Source: JBAXAM01 sp964213355 (lineage in GTDB: Bacteria > Pseudomonadota > Gammaproteobacteria > UBA9339). Taken from it: a DNA stretch of 64,000 nt. The notes beneath the pieces are model-generated. The model ran no database searches. It had not been told where the DNA came from and saw only the letters and a list, made by a program, of their open reading frames with translations. Location of the stretch: positions 248,001-312,000 of the forward strand of contig CAXOVY010000030.1 of the NCBI GenBank assembly GCA_964213355.1, in the 5' to 3' direction. The position numbers and the translations under genes were made by a program. This document shows, piece after piece, positions 61,801-64,000 of the stretch; position 1 is the stretch's first letter; every line of letters starts with the position of its first letter.

Positions 61801-64000
61801 CAGTAAAAGCGAAAAAGCGATCTATATTATTCTGGAGAGGGTTAAATCCAAGGTTTCAGAGATTCAAACGAAAACAACTGCAACGATGAACGCAGATGCA
61901 ACGATGAACGCAGATGAGTTAAATATTTTAGTGTCAGATATAGATGCCTTTACAATACAAGCCAACAAAGATTTAGAAAAAGCAGTAGCTATTGGTAAGA
62001 GCGAGCTGCCCTATCTAAAAAAGAGATTAGAGGATGCTTTAGATCCTGTTCGGCAGCAGCTAGACATAGACTTAGTAAATGAGAAAAATAAGATAAATGA
62101 ATTGATTAGGGCGCGAGTTAAAAAAGGCGATGAAGCAACAAACGCAATACAGGGTGTTAATGATGAAGTTAGTGAGATTGAAAAAAGCATTAGGGATGTC
62201 ATGGGTGGAGTTAATGTTGTTGAGTCCACAAAAGTACAAGATTTGAATGATTTGGTAGTAAATACAATACAGCCGGTTGAGACAGAGGCTGAGGATAATT
62301 TAGCAAAACAGAGTGAATTGCTAAAGGGTATTGATAGGATAGGTCTTAGGCAAGAGGTGATAAGCGAATTAGAAAAAGCTGTAATACGAGTGAGTGCAGT
62401 CCAAAAACAAAATTTAGTAGAATTGACAAATAAGCGGTTAGAGCTAGAGAGATTAGCGCAAGAACGTGCTTCAAAAGATGAGGAGATGTTGAAGTCGATA
62501 AAGACTTTTGGTCAGAATATTAAACAATTTGAAATTGATATTGGTACGCAGGTAAGCACAATTAAAGCAACTCTACTAGATCTGAAGCAGTTGACGAAGG
62601 AACAATTAGAAAATTTAGGGGATAATGCCCAAATTTTTGCGAAAGAAAAGGTAGCTACTTTAGAACAGCAGCTAGCAGCTTTGAAAGGAAAAGCGCCAGA
62701 AAGTATTAGTGTTGATGCGAAAAAAGCATTAGATATTATTGGCCAGCAGATGTTGACGAGCATAGAAGAGCAACAGAAAGTACTAAATGCTGAGTTAGTA
62801 AGGCTAAATGAAGCAATTAAAAAACGACAAATAGAGGATGCGCGTAATGATAAAAAAGCGGCAGATATTGCAGGGCTGCAGGTTGATATTGATAAATTAA
62901 AGAGTGGCTTGAATGCTGTGCCCAAAGACGAAAATTTATATGATGCTGCTGAAAAAAACTTAAAAGGAGCAATAGCGTCTTTTGAAGGTTTGAAAGGTAG
63001 CCATCTTGAAAATGGTGAGTGGGATAATGAAATAAAAAGAATAAAAGCTCAATTAGATATCGTTAAGGCAATAGAAGAATCAAAGAATGGACAAGCCTTA
63101 GCTAGAGCAATAACGAAATTGCGAAAGTTTATAAAACCTGATTCAGTTGAATCATTGCTTCTTAATGGTTGGAGTAAGAAACTTAAAGATCTAATAACGT
63201 ATGGATTGACGAGTTCTATATCAGCAGAAACTGTTAAAGAAGCAGAAGCAGCCTCGAGTAAACTAAACGATTATCATAAAATATGTGAATACGCCAAAGG
63301 AGGTGAACTTATTGAAGCTACTATGAATAAAGCCAAAATCAAAATTGGCGATATTCAATCAGGTAAGCAAAAAAACATATCCAAAGGGTTAAAAGAGCTA
63401 TCAGAATTGGTAGACTCAATAGGTGAACAACTCAAAGGAGCAATGAGTCAACTAAATTACGGATTATTACTTGAGCGTAAAGAATTGTTAACTTCTTTTG
63501 AAAAGATGTTGCAGTCCGGTGTTTTATCTGATGATAAACTTATTGGCAATGCTATAGGTCTTGGGTTGCTAACAAATGAAGATATTGAACAACTCGGGGG
63601 TTGGAACGAGAATGTTCCTTCTGCACAAGGAGGTGGGATTGAACCAGAATTTTTAGAACCGCTAAAAAAGTTATTAAAATCTAAAATCGGTCCTGCCATA
63701 GATGATACGGTTAAAAAAATAAACAAAGCAAAAGAAATGGTTGTGGATGTTGGTATTTTAAAGCAAACCGTAGATAGTATGAAAACAGCTAACAAACAAG
63801 AGTTAGCTGACAAATTAAAAAAAGCAGCAAGCCTTTTAGATGGGTTAAAAAAAGCAAATGAAGAATATCGTGGTTCTACTCTTTTTAAGTTAATTAACTT
63901 TGTTTTTGGCTCTGGCATAAGTAACTACTTTTATGGTAAGTCTGTGGAATCAATTGAACAAGAGGATGTAGAGATAAAGAAAAAGGAAGAAGTATTAAGT
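55898..64000 (+). CDS. Giant protein: SF2/SecA-like ATPase motor plus very long coiled coil (3' end outside window)
   Basis: One frame stays open from the ATG at 55898 (GGAG at 55884-55887) to the window edge: 2701 codons with no stop. Residues 1-110 are acidic and Q/E-rich. An ATPase core follows: Walker A GTGTGKTG (K321), Walker B DEVH (406-409), motif III GATGTPTN (438-445), motif V STGNLGTGYS (1066-1075) and motif VI QEFGRNLRGKGDKG (Q1107, R1111, R1114). About 600 charged helical residues separate motifs III and V. After ~1150 the chain is heptad-like coiled coil to the end. Motifs V and VI resemble SecA more than typical helicases. Base composition matches its neighbours. Full length and function are unknown; an effector, secretion motor or DNA/RNA translocase are possibilities. 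Confidence 0.8.
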   Translation, partial: MEKDYNKEPQQDTQEVQEKPQNAEDFLEQEDEDQGANDGDMQALQALEKEDELQLEKKPEQPQQQIQVQKGQELSEEVKKKFLAYAEVCRGLEATDSILRGEGIDSKVFEKQKDKLEQLERQKSASEKKKESKYESTSKIRMVKFGDSEKVEDVWDLFRKIISKQMASKEVFGSISLGASVTVAVNIRGKIFRATFSGVKNPDVKDGCFPNVFDVQLQQYYIDKEEGKTSELKVGPPLISDVRVRLNSGTGEVVAFKRGTSIQLSSGRFRDRIYQANAFLSIIGKGINEKGEIIDKIDPKTKEPVKVKYPQIIRAGTGTGKTGILASAAAAYGGGVFVTKNKKLVQEMVKDINTFIKTDGVVATALPDDFKGDINEYLKEHPYTVMTHAQLLKYADNIKQKKVFIDEVHALIPKRYDKRFKSVEASLQNLMKDNDVLGATGTPTNEVIQVFGGEDAVICDIPLHDIQYKEHMARQVQCNDIKKEFKENKEFYENSVVEFLAPNSPNNIQHTIDRTSRQQGLSFWDDSEKARKFCEELNNFGSNKQLQERTNTAALANEQKLIEDTEGLPELPDKRDVYGEMREEQAKNIKYTVMIDIILKLDQVKKQEKDLQELLLLGKTDEIEEYYKDSITKQNRFINNHDTRMKWLERNLFADGIDEIRRAVGAGILPTNYDILMEDKELKNIIDIEYKKQARKLVNGERKGDLYSTSLMKDFKEAMSASPIDAGKLRTKYREVLTSRNNDELSNFKKLIKDKEFDGALAEYSRVINLLKIPKEEQEKRIKEAEIIIETIKSPKVEPKAKQEPKPKVKQGKKAEIVEEDPAKKLANMYGGNNRKLADEITKDVTDKILARAENIKNDQQTYGKLKDDLILKKLYKYNTEDNKTSYKLLYDSYMGIVKRNCSDEKEIVKREKEFTDIVLNIAGSKEENVAERLEKLKKDFITEHEKKYHLDWGSYGTHDAIKGKDERVDLYFATLEKYFDISANIQKLQKERDDPKKRIGTRRGVEIEKELKRLGVESNALIKALDEKSSIAALLLTDPNQVENDKNTDIISALLEKGLIRFVVSTGNLGTGYSNNKLLRLSTNVSKSIKDFNEEEKSDIITLLKQEFGRNLRGKGDKGELAITTVVVNSLIPEGERPFTAEELSGPDADSVFCTLMGKFDGFQIEKREQAKRINEHLLKELQVASSALPENMSAFKKAVGSLVSKIGEGVSDENISQRTPNEVESYLRVISGNIERFPEIRKLYEELDVLRKSEMPPGDFGARISKRVGEIEKLLNELKVDDIKSLDDDIGKAKEKIAAVSALRKSKEAEKLCGKLKELDEVIKRLPEGLAELRASAEKLLKAASDKLDSDDYIISDADINEVGIAIENLEKIQKLSEDKFSEPLGKYLAAVKEPIAFLQEKGLSFVEHPEKALEQLEELGENIASFKDALASNIEGLKGELAHFSDTKGELDMAVHTYLTTLAQERKYQLVRYAEKLEKALEVKIWPLILAKSILDKLQESKEGIDNVLPEDFGLRSFANERLDALRKSLKDVLSRPVYKELDVSGASITINAELERIRALEKAGPAAKQLIGKISLLEPKVAAVTMQPLLSDSTKKLVEGWKAILQKLKDPSVAISFAGLIQATADVTKATEGLEKITKLDVDKRIGKIEKELVAGGKQEELQKSIMKLKTDFGELTFGKGLAEDFSKFNDKCNAIETELTRIEELVVLTQTRDIAEKETAKSIEQIESIGKKIQKELIATQGSLEAKPEKKAEDLEKLVSDTRKFITNITEELQPLQLQSEDISVPEDLRMQLIGALEPVQSKLDELSDVLTKLEILAQNQRKIEAAATIQNAIEKDQIKQAFDISAKEVKKASESIAAQSVEVQKALANIESSADVLEATATQIKSNQATAVNLLQEQKTILDSLLSKATILQGFDQKVLSQIQETLTGVISTLQTTTTKIAEEQRQLADMIAIRKVAEDNVSKSEKAIYIILERVKSKVSEIQTKTTATMNADATMNADELNILVSDIDAFTIQANKDLEKAVAIGKSELPYLKKRLEDALDPVRQQLDIDLVNEKNKINELIRARVKKGDEATNAIQGVNDEVSEIEKSIRDVMGGVNVVESTKVQDLNDLVVNTIQPVETEAEDNLAKQSELLKGIDRIGLRQEVISELEKAVIRVSAVQKQNLVELTNKRLELERLAQERASKDEEMLKSIKTFGQNIKQFEIDIGTQVSTIKATLLDLKQLTKEQLENLGDNAQIFAKEKVATLEQQLAALKGKAPESISVDAKKALDIIGQQMLTSIEEQQKVLNAELVRLNEAIKKRQIEDARNDKKAADIAGLQVDIDKLKSGLNAVPKDENLYDAAEKNLKGAIASFEGLKGSHLENGEWDNEIKRIKAQLDIVKAIEESKNGQALARAITKLRKFIKPDSVESLLLNGWSKKLKDLITYGLTSSISAETVKEAEAASSKLNDYHKICEYAKGGELIEATMNKAKIKIGDIQSGKQKNISKGLKELSELVDSIGEQLKGAMSQLNYGLLLERKELLTSFEKMLQSGVLSDDKLIGNAIGLGLLTNEDIEQLGGWNENVPSAQGGGIEPEFLEPLKKLLKSKIGPAIDDTVKKINKAKEMVVDVGILKQTVDSMKTANKQELADKLKKAASLLDGLKKANEEYRGSTLFKLINFVFGSGISNYFYGKSVESIEQEDVEIKKKEEVLS
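61888..61917 (+). repeat. Tandem 15-bp duplication in the giant gene
   Basis: GCAACGATGAACGCAGAT occurs twice with a 15-bp period, encoding ATMNAD repeated (ATMNADATMNADE). The frame is kept. It is probably replication slippage. Confidence 0.75.

Noticed and set aside
56095..63918. A series of Ser/Leu/Phe-rich open frames on the minus strand across the last 8 kb
   Set aside because: They all lie in one antisense frame of the giant coiled-coil gene and reflect its codon composition (complement of Lys/Glu/Ala/Leu codons). The sense frame is open without interruption and has ATPase motifs and a ribosome-binding site.
1..64000. tRNA, rRNA, tmRNA, SRP RNA genes
   Set aside because: I scanned the intergenic gaps for cloverleaf signatures (GGTTCGA-type T loops) and conserved rRNA or 4.5S stretches and found none. 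All gaps are short or AT-rich spacers. A covariance-model search would be decisive.

Overview
The window is an AT-rich (roughly 35-40% GC by eye) piece of a gammaproteobacterial chromosome. The F1Fo ATP synthase operon is in enterobacterial order (atpI-B-E-F-H-A-G-D-C followed by glmU), and its subunits read like E. coli proteins over most of their length. Several features suggest a host-associated, Legionellales/Coxiella-like lineage: eukaryote-like repeat proteins (TPR, LRR), very long coiled-coil proteins, a possible IcmD-like membrane protein, low GC, recent IS activity and many broken genes. That placement is an inference and not proven by any single gene. A pyruvate:ferredoxin oxidoreductase, phosphotransacetylase and acetate kinase operon points to fermentative or microaerobic ATP production.

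Layout. 1-6.8 kb: accessory zone with an SDR oxidoreductase, a decayed aminotransferase, a secreted TPR protein, a large secreted protein of unknown function and IS630 copy 1. 6.8-16.7 kb: an orphan efflux adaptor, the complete ATP synthase operon, glmU and a PH-domain membrane protein. 16.7-24.2 kb: a Cys-rich peptide with a double-glycine leader, comF, an RRM protein, lpd, an ampE-like gene, a Kef-type antiporter, adk, a small membrane protein and a fimT-like pseudopilin. 24.2-28.1 kb: ffh split by IS630 copy 2, then lptA, lptB and hpf. 28.2-32.6 kb: two related coiled-coil proteins. 32.7-38.4 kb: nifJ-pta-ackA. 38.5-42.1 kb: a damaged IS21-family element and two truncated subtilisin-type propeptide genes. 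42.2-50.5 kb: ahcY with an LRR gene, a Lys/Ser-tailed protein, murG, parB-parA-rsmG-psd, and cca. 50.5-55.8 kb: waaA-prmC-rdgB-yhhQ, a DUF2807-type lipoprotein and a NUDIX hydrolase. 55.9-64 kb: one uninterrupted reading frame of at least 2701 codons that runs off the window. It carries an SF2/SecA-like ATPase motor followed by a very long coiled coil.

Strongest observations. (1) IS630 sits inside ffh with an exact TA duplication, and removing the element plus one TA restores a 447-residue Ffh. (2) The giant motor/coiled-coil protein at the right edge. (3) Palindromic repeats lie at atpE/atpF and atpA/atpG, where subunit stoichiometry drops. (4) A second palindromic repeat family has ends that supply the ribosome-binding sites of lpd and parA. 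(5) A Cys-rich double-glycine-leader peptide is followed by a structured inverted repeat. No rRNA, tRNA or CRISPR array was recognised.
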